Positions 16,569 to 25,765 are shown, counted from the stretch's first letter. The stretch: DNA of 64,000 bases from Acinetobacter calcoaceticus ANC 3811 (GCF_000399665.1 NZ_KB976986.1:3280733-3344732); one strand, 5' to 3'. Numbers and translations: made by a program. Notes: generated from the letters alone by a model not told the origin.

Positions 16569-17162
16569 ATGAAAAAATTTAAACTTTATACTATTGCTTT
16601 AGGGGTAGCTGTTGCTACACAACTTACTGGATGTCTTTCAGTAAAATCTTATGTTGATCCTGCTTATAAGTCTCTTTCCTATTCGGATATTAAAAAACCG
16701 GCTCAACCTATTCCAGTGGTTTTAACTACTGAATTTCAGCGAAATGGAGCTGTTGTTCCAAAAGCTGGTAAAGAACTGCAATCAGCAGTTGAGCGTAGTC
16801 TAAGAGCAACAGGCGTATTTTCTCCAACAGCCCAGTCGAATGGCGAGAAGCAAGCAAAATTACAATTAACCGCGAATAATGTGGCTGATTTAGGTGAGGC
16901 TGCGGGCAAAGGGGTTTTAACTGGTTTGACTTTTGGTGCTGTCGGTAATGCGATTGCTGATAAATATGAGTTTAAATTTAATTATGTTGATGCTCAAGGT
17001 AAAGAAATATCTGAGCGTTACCCGCATATGATTTTAACAACAGTTGGAAACAAAAAAGCGCCTATTGAAAATGTGCAACCAATGTCGATTAACGAAGCAT
17101 TTAATAAAGTTGTTGATGATGTTGTAATTCGTTTTTCTTCTGACTTACAAAAACAGCAATAA
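16569..17162 (+). CDS. Lipoprotein of unknown function
   Basis: 197 residues. A lipoprotein signal peptide is clear: charged MKKFK, hydrophobic run and lipobox LTGC with Cys at about 22. After it come SVKSYVDPAYKSLSYSDIKKP and a central Ala/Gly-rich stretch GKGVLTGLTFGAVGNAIAD (about 118-136), reminiscent of glycine-zipper outer-membrane lipoproteins, then a C-terminal mixed alpha/beta part. I do not recognise a named family. The gene is alone, between ettA and a second lipoprotein on the other strand, and is bracketed by two identical terminators. Envelope location is inferred from the signal; function is unknown. Confidence 0.8.
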   Translation: MKKFKLYTIALGVAVATQLTGCLSVKSYVDPAYKSLSYSDIKKPAQPIPVVLTTEFQRNGAVVPKAGKELQSAVERSLRATGVFSPTAQSNGEKQAKLQLTANNVADLGEAAGKGVLTGLTFGAVGNAIADKYEFKFNYVDAQGKEISERYPHMILTTVGNKKAPIENVQPMSINEAFNKVVDDVVIRFSSDLQKQQ

Positions 17163-17215
17163 ACATCTAGTTCAAGTACACAAGCTATTTGTGTGACATA
17201 TTACCAGTTAAAATA

Positions 17216-17242
17216 AAAAACCAGCCTAAGGGCTGGTTTTTT
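17216..17242. terminator. Terminator shared by the two convergent lipoprotein genes
   Basis: CCAGCC (17221-17226), TAAG loop, GGCTGG (17231-17236), with A tract before and T tract after, so it can act in both directions. The 27-base core equals the ettA terminator at 16404-16430. Confidence 0.9.
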
Positions 17243-17261
17243 ATTTTAAGAATGAAAGATC

Positions 17262-17954
17262 TTATTTATTAAAGTCCCCATGTAAATCTGACCATATTAA
17301 TGATGGAGCTACCGTAATAACGTCAAAGGTCATTGCTAAGGGATATAAGACCATGCGTGTTGCACGTTTAAATGGGTGTTTCTTGGTTGTCTCATCTTTT
17401 TGTTGTAAAGCGACGGGGTAGGGAGTTGGGAGTTGCTGTTGAATCTTTTGATTCTCTGCTTTTTGATAAATCTTCCCTTTAAAGCGAATAATGGTGAAAG
17501 GATAAAAAACTTGTTGTTGGTTTTCCATCGCCATGAATTGATTTTTAAAACCTAAGGTCTTTAAAAGTTCCTTTTGCTTCTCATCTATTTTAGACATAGG
17601 GATATTATAACGAATCGTCATTTCTCCATGGAAATGGGTGGAATCATCCATCTCTAGTGCAAGAGGTGATGGTGTCTTTATTGTTCTCTGTTCTGCGGGA
17701 ATGCTTTTGATAATATTTAGAAGGTTTGAGCTGCCATCTGTCATTAAATAGTTATAGTCTTGACCGACAAATACAAAACCTTGTTCTTGCTCATTTTTAA
17801 CTGCTTGACCTAAGGCAATAATTTGATCGGTTTTTAAAACGGTTGTTTTAATTTCAGTTGTTTCATTTGGTAAAGCGGTGGACAACATATTGGTCGCACA
17901 GCCCGTTAAGCCCAGACAAATTGTTAATATAGATGCAGAAAAAAGCTTGTACAT
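17262..17954 (-). CDS. Lipoprotein of unknown function
   Basis: 230 residues with a lipoprotein signal (MYKLFSASILTICLGLTGC, Cys19). The mature part has no domain I recognise. Near the C-terminus RMVLYPLAMTFDVITVAPSL resembles the hydrophobic ending of YceK/YidQ-type small lipoproteins, but overall length and the rest differ, so this is only a hint. A central region (about 95-130) mentions no catalytic motif. The gene is convergent with the previous lipoprotein and divergent from the czc operon, with no obvious operon partner. Envelope location is inferred; function unknown. Confidence 0.75.
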   Translation of the reverse strand: MYKLFSASILTICLGLTGCATNMLSTALPNETTEIKTTVLKTDQIIALGQAVKNEQEQGFVFVGQDYNYLMTDGSSNLLNIIKSIPAEQRTIKTPSPLALEMDDSTHFHGEMTIRYNIPMSKIDEKQKELLKTLGFKNQFMAMENQQQVFYPFTIIRFKGKIYQKAENQKIQQQLPTPYPVALQQKDETTKKHPFKRATRMVLYPLAMTFDVITVAPSLIWSDLHGDFNK

Positions 17955-18105
17955 AATGATTACTCAAAAGAAATTATTTTTGTCTCGTGTAACGTGAGAT
18001 AAGTTCTAAATTAAAAAACGGTGATTTATGAATCGAGGTTTTGTAATTTTATTACATGCCTAGAGCCTGTTATAGTGCTTCTGTTCAACTTTTTAGTTTA
18101 ATGGT

Positions 18106-18498
18106 GTGCTTTTGCCACGTTCCGCAATTTTTATGTCCGTCTTGTTTAGTTTGCTCATATTCCAGAGTTTATGGAATGTGGCAGCTGCATTTTGTGCGCA
18201 TGAAAATCAGGAAAAAGCATTGCATCATTTCGGGCATCATGCAGCTTTGAATGTAGATCAAGCTGATACTGAACAGAAAGATGCCGGAAATACTTCTCAT
18301 AAAGCACCTTTAAATTTGCAAGATCATCATGATCATTTACCTTCATGTTTTCATGTGGTGATGACTGAAGTTACAAAGCAAGCTGAAGCGCCTGTAATCC
18401 ATGTGCAGGAACTTTCACAAATTTATCACTGGTCTAATTCTTACCAGTCGCCCCATCTTACTGCTTTAAAACCTCCTCCTGTTTTAACCCCGCTATAG
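18106..18498 (+). CDS. czcI: CzcI-like small His-rich periplasmic protein
   Basis: A 130-residue secreted protein at the head of the czc operon, where small CzcI-type proteins are typical. An N-terminal hydrophobic segment (FMSVLFSLLIFQSLWNVAAAF) looks like a signal peptide. The following region has scattered His residues (CAHENQEKALHHFGHH, DHHDHLPSCFHVV), suggesting metal binding. In Cupriavidus CzcI is thought to modulate czc expression; its biochemical role is poorly known. Start choice is uncertain: GTG at 18106 or ATG at 18133, neither with a good ribosome binding site. It ends 54 bases before czcC in the same direction. Confidence 0.7.
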   Translation: MLLPRSAIFMSVLFSLLIFQSLWNVAAAFCAHENQEKALHHFGHHAALNVDQADTEQKDAGNTSHKAPLNLQDHHDHLPSCFHVVMTEVTKQAEAPVIHVQELSQIYHWSNSYQSPHLTALKPPPVLTPL

Positions 18499-18552
18499 GT
18501 GGGGTAGCCAAAAAAAAGCCCACCGCATCTCTTATTTATTGCGGGGCAAAAC

Positions 18553-19968
18553 ATGTCTTCTATTTTTTCAAATCGAGTGAGTTCTACTTCTCACTTAGAA
18601 AGTAACGTTCAGATAACGTTAAAAAAGGCTTTAACCATCTCAAGCCTATCTATTGCCATGCTATTGGCTGGGCAAGTAACGATGGCTCAGTCTGAGATTC
18701 AACAAGAACGTTATATTCAAAAAGCAGCGTTTACTTTTGACCAAGCCTTAGAGCAGGTACAAAAATATCAAAGTCAGCAAGGTGTTTGGCAAGCACAGCA
18801 GCAAATGGCTGAGGCCAATTTAAAGCAAAGTCGTTTATGGGCCAACCCAAGTCTTTCCATTGAGCAAACGGGCTTCCAAAGTGATCAAGAAAAAGAACTT
18901 GCGATAGGTATTTCTCAGCCTTTAGATATTTTTGGACAACGTAAGGCTGCGCAAAACTTGGCAAAAGTGGAAATATCAAAAATTGATTTGGCTGAGCAGC
19001 GTTATCAAGCTGAGCTTGGATTAATCGTTAAATATTTCTGGTCACAAGTGGCTTTGCTTGAGCTTGAACAGTCTCTCATTGCAGAGCAGCTAGAGGTGAG
19101 CCAAGAAAATTTACTAGCATCAGAAAAGCGTTATCAAGCAGGAAGTATTGCGCAAGTTGATGTAGACCGAGTGCGGATGTCTCACTTGGAAAATCAGCGT
19201 TTATATCAACAAGTCGATTTAAAACTACAAGTTGCGAAACAACAATTGGTGAACTTATGGGGAGGTGGCTCAAGTCAGTTTCAGTTATTCCAGAGTCCAA
19301 ATCAGTTATGGACGCTGGCAGCGAATGTAGAACCAAGCCAAGATGCGCAAAATAATTTGTTAGAGCGTTCTTTCCAGTTAGATGCTCTTGCACAGCAAGC
19401 CAATATTCAACAGCTTAAAGCGAAAGCAAGACCACAACCTACTGTAACTTTGGGTGTTAACAACACTCGCTCTCCAGAACAGAGTACTGATAACCAAATC
19501 CGTTTAGGTGTGGAAATTCCTTTAAATCTTTTTAATCGCCAGCAATATGGAATCAAGATTGCTCAGGCCAAACAAGAGCTATCTCAACGTCAGCAAACCT
19601 TTTATCGACAGCAAAATCAGGTTGATATTGAAACCCTAATATCAGAGTTAAAAGGGCTGCGCATCCAGTTTAAACAACTGAATGATCAGCAAGTTCCTCT
19701 TGCTATTCAAGTTCAGCAAAAAACATTGCAAGGTTTCCGTTTGGGTAAGTTCGCCGTTACCGATGTTCAGCAAGCCACTATGCAATTGCAAGACGTGCGC
19801 TTACGTAAAGTCGAGCTATTAAAACAGGCTTGGCAAAATTCAATTGAAATTCAAAGTTTGCGTCTAGGGTTAGAACCAGAACAGATCATGGCGAAAGATG
19901 CCTTAATGCAGCTCAATCAACGTGCTTGGCAACAAAGTCAAACATTCCCAACTCAGACAGGAGAATAA
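18553..19968 (+). CDS. czcC: Outer-membrane efflux channel CzcC (TolC family)
   Basis: A 471-residue outer-membrane factor for the CzcCBA tripartite pump. The N-terminus has a long leader with a hydrophobic segment and a possible cleavage at VTMAQ-S near residue 46. The mature part has two OEP repeats rich in Gln, Leu and heptad patterns (for example around 130-230 and 330-440), as expected for TolC-type alpha-barrels. The stop is followed after two bases by czcB, so they are co-transcribed. Substrate cannot be read from this subunit; it is assigned from the neighbouring RND pump. Confidence 0.9.
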   Translation: MSSIFSNRVSSTSHLESNVQITLKKALTISSLSIAMLLAGQVTMAQSEIQQERYIQKAAFTFDQALEQVQKYQSQQGVWQAQQQMAEANLKQSRLWANPSLSIEQTGFQSDQEKELAIGISQPLDIFGQRKAAQNLAKVEISKIDLAEQRYQAELGLIVKYFWSQVALLELEQSLIAEQLEVSQENLLASEKRYQAGSIAQVDVDRVRMSHLENQRLYQQVDLKLQVAKQQLVNLWGGGSSQFQLFQSPNQLWTLAANVEPSQDAQNNLLERSFQLDALAQQANIQQLKAKARPQPTVTLGVNNTRSPEQSTDNQIRLGVEIPLNLFNRQQYGIKIAQAKQELSQRQQTFYRQQNQVDIETLISELKGLRIQFKQLNDQQVPLAIQVQQKTLQGFRLGKFAVTDVQQATMQLQDVRLRKVELLKQAWQNSIEIQSLRLGLEPEQIMAKDALMQLNQRAWQQSQTFPTQTGE

Positions 19969-19970
19969 AA

Positions 19971-21188
19971 ATGTCGGTAAATTTAAAGAAAAATTCTCAA
20001 TGGCTTTGGGTTGGGGTGATTGCTGCAATCACTGCACTATTAATTGGTTTACTGGTTTTAAATTCAAAAAACAAATCTAATTCTTCTGAAGCATCGGAAG
20101 GTCACGGGCATGCTGAAGAAGAGGGTGAAGAACACCATGAAGAAGGTGAAAAACCACTGCTACTCACTGCTCAGCAAATGCAGGAACAAAATTTAAAAAT
20201 TGAACAAGCTGAACTAGGTGAAGTTCCTCAACTTCAAACTTATCCAGCAAAACTGGTTGTGAATACAGACCGACAAGCCCATGTCTCACCAAGTTTTAGT
20301 GGTCGTGTCGAAGCGGTATATGTTGAATTGGGGCAACAGGTTAAAAAAGGGCAAGCTCTCGCAAGCTTATTGGTTCCAGATTTGGTCGATCAACAAGCGA
20401 ATTTGCAAATTGCACAGTCTAATCTTGATTTAACGCGTCAGGACTATGAACGTGAGCGTAGCTTATGGTCTCAAGGAATTTCTGCCAAACAAGATTATCA
20501 ACGAGCTTATAACGCCTATCAGCAAGCCCAAATTCAAGTTAAAGCAGCTCGCTCGCGCTTAAGTGCGTTCGGGGCGGGTTCGGGTTCAGGAGGACGCTAC
20601 ACTTTAACAGCGCCAATTGCTGGTATGGTCAGTAATAAAGATATTGTAGTAGGTGAAAACGTACAGTTGGCAGACCAGCTTTTTATTATTAATCAGCTTG
20701 ATCAATTGTGGCTTGAGTTTATTTTACCAAGCACCGCAAATCTGAATTTACAGCCAAATCAGCAGATTGAATTTAAATCTTTGCAAACAGGGAATGTATT
20801 TAACGCTCAAGTCCAAAGCTTAACAACTGAAGCTGATGCTCAAACGGGGCGTTTACAAGTGCGTGCCAAGGTCTTGGCAAATAGTAGTGAATTGCGTCCA
20901 AACTTAATGGTTAACGTGGAGTTAAATTCAGGTTCAACACAAAAAGTGACCCGTGTAAAAGCTCAGGCGATTCAACAAGTCGAAGGTAAAGACGTTATCT
21001 TTACGCCAAAAATGGTCAAAACAGGCTTTGAATTTGAATCTGTCACTGTGCAGTTGGGGCAACGTTCTAAAGATGGTCAGTGGGTCGAAGTTGTAAAAGG
21101 TATTAATCCAAACCAGCGTTATGTTGCAGAAGGCAGCTTCTTGTTGAAATCCGAACTGGAAAAGGGAGAGGCGGAGCATGGACATTAA
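19971..21188 (+). CDS. czcB: Membrane fusion protein CzcB
   Basis: A 405-residue periplasmic adaptor of the RND pump. One N-terminal membrane anchor (LWVGVIAAITALLIGLLVL) is followed by a His/Glu-rich stretch HGHAEEEGEEHHEEGE (about 43-58), which is typical of heavy-metal adaptors and probably binds metal. Barrel-sandwich and coiled-coil hairpin regions follow (VSPSFSGRVEAVYVELGQQVKKG; QANLQIAQSNLDLTRQDYERE). ATG 19971 is preceded by AGGAG, which decides the start. The last 11 bases overlap czcA, showing coupling. It links CzcA to CzcC across the periplasm. Confidence 0.93.
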   Translation: MSVNLKKNSQWLWVGVIAAITALLIGLLVLNSKNKSNSSEASEGHGHAEEEGEEHHEEGEKPLLLTAQQMQEQNLKIEQAELGEVPQLQTYPAKLVVNTDRQAHVSPSFSGRVEAVYVELGQQVKKGQALASLLVPDLVDQQANLQIAQSNLDLTRQDYERERSLWSQGISAKQDYQRAYNAYQQAQIQVKAARSRLSAFGAGSGSGGRYTLTAPIAGMVSNKDIVVGENVQLADQLFIINQLDQLWLEFILPSTANLNLQPNQQIEFKSLQTGNVFNAQVQSLTTEADAQTGRLQVRAKVLANSSELRPNLMVNVELNSGSTQKVTRVKAQAIQQVEGKDVIFTPKMVKTGFEFESVTVQLGQRSKDGQWVEVVKGINPNQRYVAEGSFLLKSELEKGEAEHGH

Positions 21189-24100
21189 TAAACCTGAGCT
21201 ACCCAAACCAGAAGGACTGTTTGACAGAATTATTCAGTTTGCTATTCAAAATGCTATTTGGGTGATGTTATTTGTACTGACTTGGATTGGAATTGGGATC
21301 TGGAGTTATCAAAAACTTCCTATTGATGCAGTTCCAGACATTACCAATGCTCAGGTCCAGATTAATACTCAAGCAAATGGATATACCGCCTTAGAGGTTG
21401 AACAGCGAATTACCTATCCTATTGAAAATGCGATGGCTGGAATTCCTAATCTGGAACAAACCCGTTCTATTTCACGTTATGGCCTTTCTCAAGTAACCAT
21501 TATTTTTAAAGATGGGACAGATATTTATTGGGCAAGACAACTGATCAACCAGCGTTTACAAGAGGCGGATGGACAACTTCCCGAATCAGTTGATCCAGTC
21601 ATGTCTCCTGTTTCAACAGGTTTAGGTGAAATTTACCAATGGGTTGTAAAAGCAAAATCTGGTGCTAAAAAAGCAGATGGCACGGCCTATACAGCCATGG
21701 ATTTACGTGAAATTCAGGACTGGATTGTACGTCCTCAATTGCAGCGTGTGAAAGGCGTAGCCGAAATTAACAGTATTGGTGGCTACAATAAAACTTATAT
21801 TGTGTCGCCTGATTTAAAACGTTTGCAGCAGCTTCAGATTTCAATCAATGAATTTCAAACTGCTCTGCAAGAAAATAATGAAAATCGCGGTGCAGGTTTT
21901 ATTGAAGAAAATGGAGAGCAACTCACCGTTCGTGTGCCGGGCATGTTAAGTAGTGTTGAAGATATTCAAAACATTACTGTGAGCACCAAGAATGGGTTAC
22001 CAATTCGCGTGGCCGATGTGGCAAATGTTTCTATTGGGCATGATTTAAGAACAGGAGCTGCAACTTACAATGGTGAGGAAACGGTTCTTGGCATTGCCAT
22101 GATGATGATGGGCGAAAATAGCCGTACCGTTGCTCAGGCGGTTGATAGCAAAATTAAGGAAATTCAGCCTACATTACCTAAAGGTGTGGAAATCGAAACG
22201 GTTTATGACCGAACAAGTTTAGTAAACAAAGCAATTGCAACCGTACAGAAGAACCTTGTTGAAGGTGCCATTCTAGTTATTGTGATTTTGTTTATTTTTT
22301 TAGGAAATTTTAGAGCCGCTTTAATCACAGCCTGCGTTATTCCACTTTCGATGTTATTTACCCTGACAGGGATGGCTGAGCAAAACATTAGTGCCAACCT
22401 CATGAGCTTAGGAGCGCTTGATTTCGGGATTATTGTAGATGGTGCAGTTGTTATTGTAGAAAACTGTATTCGACGTCTAGCAGAAGCACAGCATGCTTTA
22501 CATCGACCACTTACACGAGCTGAGCGATTCAAAGAAGTTTTCCTTGCGGCAAAACAGGCCCGTCGACCGCTTATTTTTGGGCAAATGATTATTTTAGTGG
22601 TTTACCTACCTATTTTTGCCTTATCTGGTGTTGAAGCCAAAATGTTCCATCCAATGGCTATGACTGTGGTGATGGCATTATTAGGTGCCATGATTCTTTC
22701 TGTGACATTTGTACCAGCGGCAGTTGCTCTTTTTGTTACGGGTGAGGTGAAAGAAAAAGAAACACGTTGGATGTTGCTTTTAAAGCAGAAATACCGAGAT
22801 GTCCTTGATCAGGCTTATCAACTTAAGATTGTGGTTGTTAGTTTTGCATTAAGTATTTTAGTGCTTACAGGCGTGTTAGCTACCCAAATGGGTAGTGAGT
22901 TTGCTCCGCAACTTAGCGAAGGTGACTTCGCCTTACAGCAAATGCGTTCACCGAGTACTGGGCTCGAGCAATCACTGCGAATGCAGGAAAATACTGAAAA
23001 ACTCATTTTGAAAAACTTTCCCGAGGTAAAAGCTGTTTTTGCTCGAACAGGAACGGCTGAGGTTGCAACGGATGTGATGCCGCCTAATATCTCTGATGCG
23101 GTCATTTTACTTAAACCGCATGATCAATGGCCGAACTCTAAAGAGACGCTAGCTGAGCTGCGTTCACGTATGGAAGCTTTTTTAGCGACATTACCCGGTA
23201 ATAACAGTGAGTTCTCTCAACCGATCGAGCTGCGCTTTAATGAGCTAATTTCAGGGATTAGGAGTGATATTGGTGTCAAGGTTTTTGGCGATGATATGCA
23301 AGTACTCAATGAGCAGGCTCAAGCACTCGCTCAGAAAGTACAAAAAATTTCAGGCGCTACCGCGGTTAAGGTAGAACAAACGAGCGGTTTACCGGTGCTA
23401 AGTGTTGAAATTAATCGACCTCTAGCTGCGCAATACGGATTATCTGCAAAAGCCATTCAAGATATTGTGGCGGCAAGTGTCGGTGGACAAAATGTTGGGC
23501 AGATTTTACAAGGCGATAGACGATTCGATTTTGAAATTCGCCTCGAAGACCAGCAACGTACTATTCAAAACTTAGCTCAACTTCCGATTCAGCTACCAAA
23601 TGGTGGACTGATCCAGCTTCAAGATGTCGCTAAAGTTGAGCGTACCTCAGGTTTAAATCAGGTGGGACGTGAAAATGGTAAGCGCCGTGTCATTATTACT
23701 GCAAACGTAGAAGGCCGTGACTTAGGATCATTTGTTCAAGAGTTAAGAACAACACTCGCAAAGGAACAACTGCCAGCGGGTTATTGGTTGGAATATGGCG
23801 GTCAATTTGAAAATCTAGCTTCAGCTGCTGCGCGAATGAAAATTGTTGTTCCGTTGGCGCTTGCTATGATTTTCATTCTACTCATGGCTGTATTCCATAA
23901 TGTTAAGGAAAGTCTGTTAGTGTTTAGCGGCGTGCCTTTTGCTTTGTCAGGTGGTCTTATTGCCCTTTGGCTAAGAGATATTCCGCTTTCAATGTCTGCG
24001 GGAGTCGGGTTTATTGCTTTATCAGGTGTCGCTGTTTTGAATGGTCTGGTGATGCTGAGCTTTATTAAAGAGCTTAGAGAAAAGTTTGATATTCAAACTG

Positions 24101-24336
24101 CAACATGGAATGGGGCGATCTTGCGTTTAAGACCTGTACTCATGACGGCTTGTGTCGCCTCACTTGGCTTTATTCCAATGGCTTTGGCTACGGGAACTGG
24201 TGCAGAAGTGCAACGGCCTTTGGCAACGGTAGTAATTGGTGGCATTATTTCATCTACGATATTAACGCTGGTTTTATTACCAGTCATTTATCGATGGATG
24301 AATGAAGGTAAGGTGAAAAGCACTGGGCATTCATAA
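21178..24336 (+). CDS. czcA: Heavy-metal RND efflux pump CzcA
   Basis: The 1052-residue inner-membrane proton-driven pump of the tripartite system. It has the RND layout: TM1 near residues 25-45, large periplasmic loop, a TM block around 345-520, second periplasmic loop, and a final TM block around 890-1040. The TM4 signature DFGIIVDGAVVIVEN (about 416-430) matches the HME1 pattern DFGxxxDGAVxxxEN, the subgroup associated with Zn, Co and Cd rather than Cu/Ag. The first periplasmic region carries YPIENAMAGIPNLEQTRSIS as usual for HME pumps. Length is normal and the frame is intact. It is translationally coupled to czcB. Confidence 0.95.
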   Translation: MDINKPELPKPEGLFDRIIQFAIQNAIWVMLFVLTWIGIGIWSYQKLPIDAVPDITNAQVQINTQANGYTALEVEQRITYPIENAMAGIPNLEQTRSISRYGLSQVTIIFKDGTDIYWARQLINQRLQEADGQLPESVDPVMSPVSTGLGEIYQWVVKAKSGAKKADGTAYTAMDLREIQDWIVRPQLQRVKGVAEINSIGGYNKTYIVSPDLKRLQQLQISINEFQTALQENNENRGAGFIEENGEQLTVRVPGMLSSVEDIQNITVSTKNGLPIRVADVANVSIGHDLRTGAATYNGEETVLGIAMMMMGENSRTVAQAVDSKIKEIQPTLPKGVEIETVYDRTSLVNKAIATVQKNLVEGAILVIVILFIFLGNFRAALITACVIPLSMLFTLTGMAEQNISANLMSLGALDFGIIVDGAVVIVENCIRRLAEAQHALHRPLTRAERFKEVFLAAKQARRPLIFGQMIILVVYLPIFALSGVEAKMFHPMAMTVVMALLGAMILSVTFVPAAVALFVTGEVKEKETRWMLLLKQKYRDVLDQAYQLKIVVVSFALSILVLTGVLATQMGSEFAPQLSEGDFALQQMRSPSTGLEQSLRMQENTEKLILKNFPEVKAVFARTGTAEVATDVMPPNISDAVILLKPHDQWPNSKETLAELRSRMEAFLATLPGNNSEFSQPIELRFNELISGIRSDIGVKVFGDDMQVLNEQAQALAQKVQKISGATAVKVEQTSGLPVLSVEINRPLAAQYGLSAKAIQDIVAASVGGQNVGQILQGDRRFDFEIRLEDQQRTIQNLAQLPIQLPNGGLIQLQDVAKVERTSGLNQVGRENGKRRVIITANVEGRDLGSFVQELRTTLAKEQLPAGYWLEYGGQFENLASAAARMKIVVPLALAMIFILLMAVFHNVKESLLVFSGVPFALSGGLIALWLRDIPLSMSAGVGFIALSGVAVLNGLVMLSFIKELREKFDIQTATWNGAILRLRPVLMTACVASLGFIPMALATGTGAEVQRPLATVVIGGIISSTILTLVLLPVIYRWMNEGKVKSTGHS

Positions 24337-24466
24337 TGTCACCGATTTGAGATATCTTTTTTGATGACAGAATCTAAGTCAAAAAAGTGTTTGAAGAGGT
24401 AAAAATAATGATGCATTCATCGTTACTTTTACCTCACCATAAAGATAAATAATAAGGAGTCCGCAA

Positions 24467-25408
24467 ATGGGTGGACATCATGGTCATGATCATAGTCATG
24501 CTGTAGTGACTGAAGGTAATGCTAAGAAACTAACGATTGCTTTAGCTCTTACTACAACATTTTTAATTGTGGAAGTAATTGCTGGTTTAATCACGCAAAG
24601 TTTGGCATTGCTCTCTGATGCTGCGCATATGTTTACAGATGCAGCTGCTTTAGCAATTGCTTTGGTTGCCATTCAAATTTCCAAACGCCCTGCTGATAAT
24701 AAACGTACTTTCGGTTATCAGCGCTTTGAAATTCTGGCTGCATTATTTAATGCGCTCATGCTTTTTGTGGTGGCAGTTTATATTTTATATGAGGCTTATA
24801 TCCGGTTCTCTAAGCCACCTGAAATTCAAAGCGTAGGTATGCTCATTGTGGCGACCATTGGTCTGGTGATTAACCTCATCTCAATGAAAATTCTAATGTC
24901 GAATGCCAACTCTAGCCTAAATGTGAAAGGTGCCTATCTAGAAGTTTTAAGCGATGCACTAGGTTCGGTAGGCGTTATTATTGGCGCAATTGTTATTTAC
25001 TTCACCAACTGGTACTGGGTCGATACGATTATTGCGGTACTGATTGGCTTTTGGGTGTTACCTCGTACATGGATTTTGCTTAAACAGAGCATTAATATTT
25101 TGCTCGAAGGTGTACCAGAAGAAGTGGATATTGAGAAGTTGCGTATAGATTTGCTTTCGTTAAATGGTGTGGATAGTATTCACCAACTTAAAGTATGGGC
25201 AATTACTTCTAAAAATATCCATTTAACGGTGCACTTATTTGCGCCTCAAGCGGACCGTACCAAGCTCTATCAAGATGCTGTTGAAATGCTTTCTCATGAA
25301 CATGGGATTGCAGAAGTAACATTGCAAATTGAAGACGATGCCGAGATCAATTGTCAGCATATTGCTCCACATGAACATGCTGACGAAAAACATTCACATC
25401 AGCATTAA
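24467..25408 (+). CDS. czcD: Cation diffusion facilitator CzcD
   Basis: A 313-residue zinc/cadmium/cobalt-proton antiporter of the inner membrane. There are six predicted TM segments, with the TM2 metal site HMFTD (in LLSDAAHMFTDAAAL) and the TM5 site EVLSD. The cytoplasmic C-terminal domain ends in a His-rich tail (HIAPHEHADEKHSHQH), and there is a His-rich N-terminus GGHHGHDHSH. The TM5 site has Glu where ZitB-type members have His; I recall the same in Cupriavidus CzcD. It starts 130 bases after czcA with AAGGAG upstream, and may be read from the same transcript or its own promoter. It would export cytoplasmic zinc to the periplasm for CzcCBA. Confidence 0.93.
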   Translation: MGGHHGHDHSHAVVTEGNAKKLTIALALTTTFLIVEVIAGLITQSLALLSDAAHMFTDAAALAIALVAIQISKRPADNKRTFGYQRFEILAALFNALMLFVVAVYILYEAYIRFSKPPEIQSVGMLIVATIGLVINLISMKILMSNANSSLNVKGAYLEVLSDALGSVGVIIGAIVIYFTNWYWVDTIIAVLIGFWVLPRTWILLKQSINILLEGVPEEVDIEKLRIDLLSLNGVDSIHQLKVWAITSKNIHLTVHLFAPQADRTKLYQDAVEMLSHEHGIAEVTLQIEDDAEINCQHIAPHEHADEKHSHQH

Positions 25409-25420
25409 ACTGATGTGAAT
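25392..25420 (+). terminator. Hairpin across the czcD stop codon
   Basis: ATTCACATCAG (25392-25402) and CTGATGTGAAT (25410-25420) are perfect 11-base arms with loop CATTAAA that contains part of the czcD stop codon. No U tract follows, so it may be an mRNA end-protecting or Rho-assisted hairpin rather than a standard terminator. The convergent gene ends seven bases further on. Confidence 0.55.
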
Positions 25421-25426
25421 AATGCA

Positions 25427-25765
25427 TTAGATTTCCCACTCGTTATTGCAGTCACGACATTTCCAGTGTTTTTGTGACTGCATAAACGCTTGCATAGACA
25501 GTTTAAAGTCTGGCAAATCACGCCAGAACATAAAACCAGCCCCGACAGTTACAACAAAAACAACTACCGTTGCAATTTGAAGAGAGCTACCTGCACCATT
25601 GCCAAAAATCCACATAAAAATGCTAATCACAACCAAGAGTAAAAGCATAAAAATTGCAGGAATTAAGATAACCAGACTTTTAGGAACTGCTGGTTTTACG
25701 CTGTTAATGCTTTGGCTTACAGGCATAATTTTAACACTTTGACATTGAGGGCAACGGTATTGCAT
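25427..25765 (-). CDS. Membrane protein with split zinc ribbon, unknown function
   Basis: 112 residues. An N-terminal CPQC (residues 5-8) and a C-terminal CRDC (about 104-107, in WKCRDCNNEWEI) look like the two halves of a zinc ribbon. Between them lie two hydrophobic segments (about 29-55 and 63-83), so both ribbon halves would face the same side of the membrane. No named family recognised. It is convergent with czcD and has no same-strand neighbour close by. Zinc binding is inferred from the cysteine pairs. Confidence 0.75.
   Translation of the reverse strand: MQYRCPQCQSVKIMPVSQSINSVKPAVPKSLVILIPAIFMLLLLVVISIFMWIFGNGAGSSLQIATVVVFVVTVGAGFMFWRDLPDFKLSMQAFMQSQKHWKCRDCNNEWEI

Noticed and set aside
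18056..18250. Alternative small frame overlapping the CzcI-like gene
   Set aside because: It has no ribosome binding site and no protein-like features; the overlapping frame has a signal peptide and His-rich region typical of CzcI.
24905..24985. Missing His in the TM5 metal site of CzcD (EVLSD) as a defect
   Set aside because: I recall the same Glu in Cupriavidus CzcD, so it appears normal for this branch.
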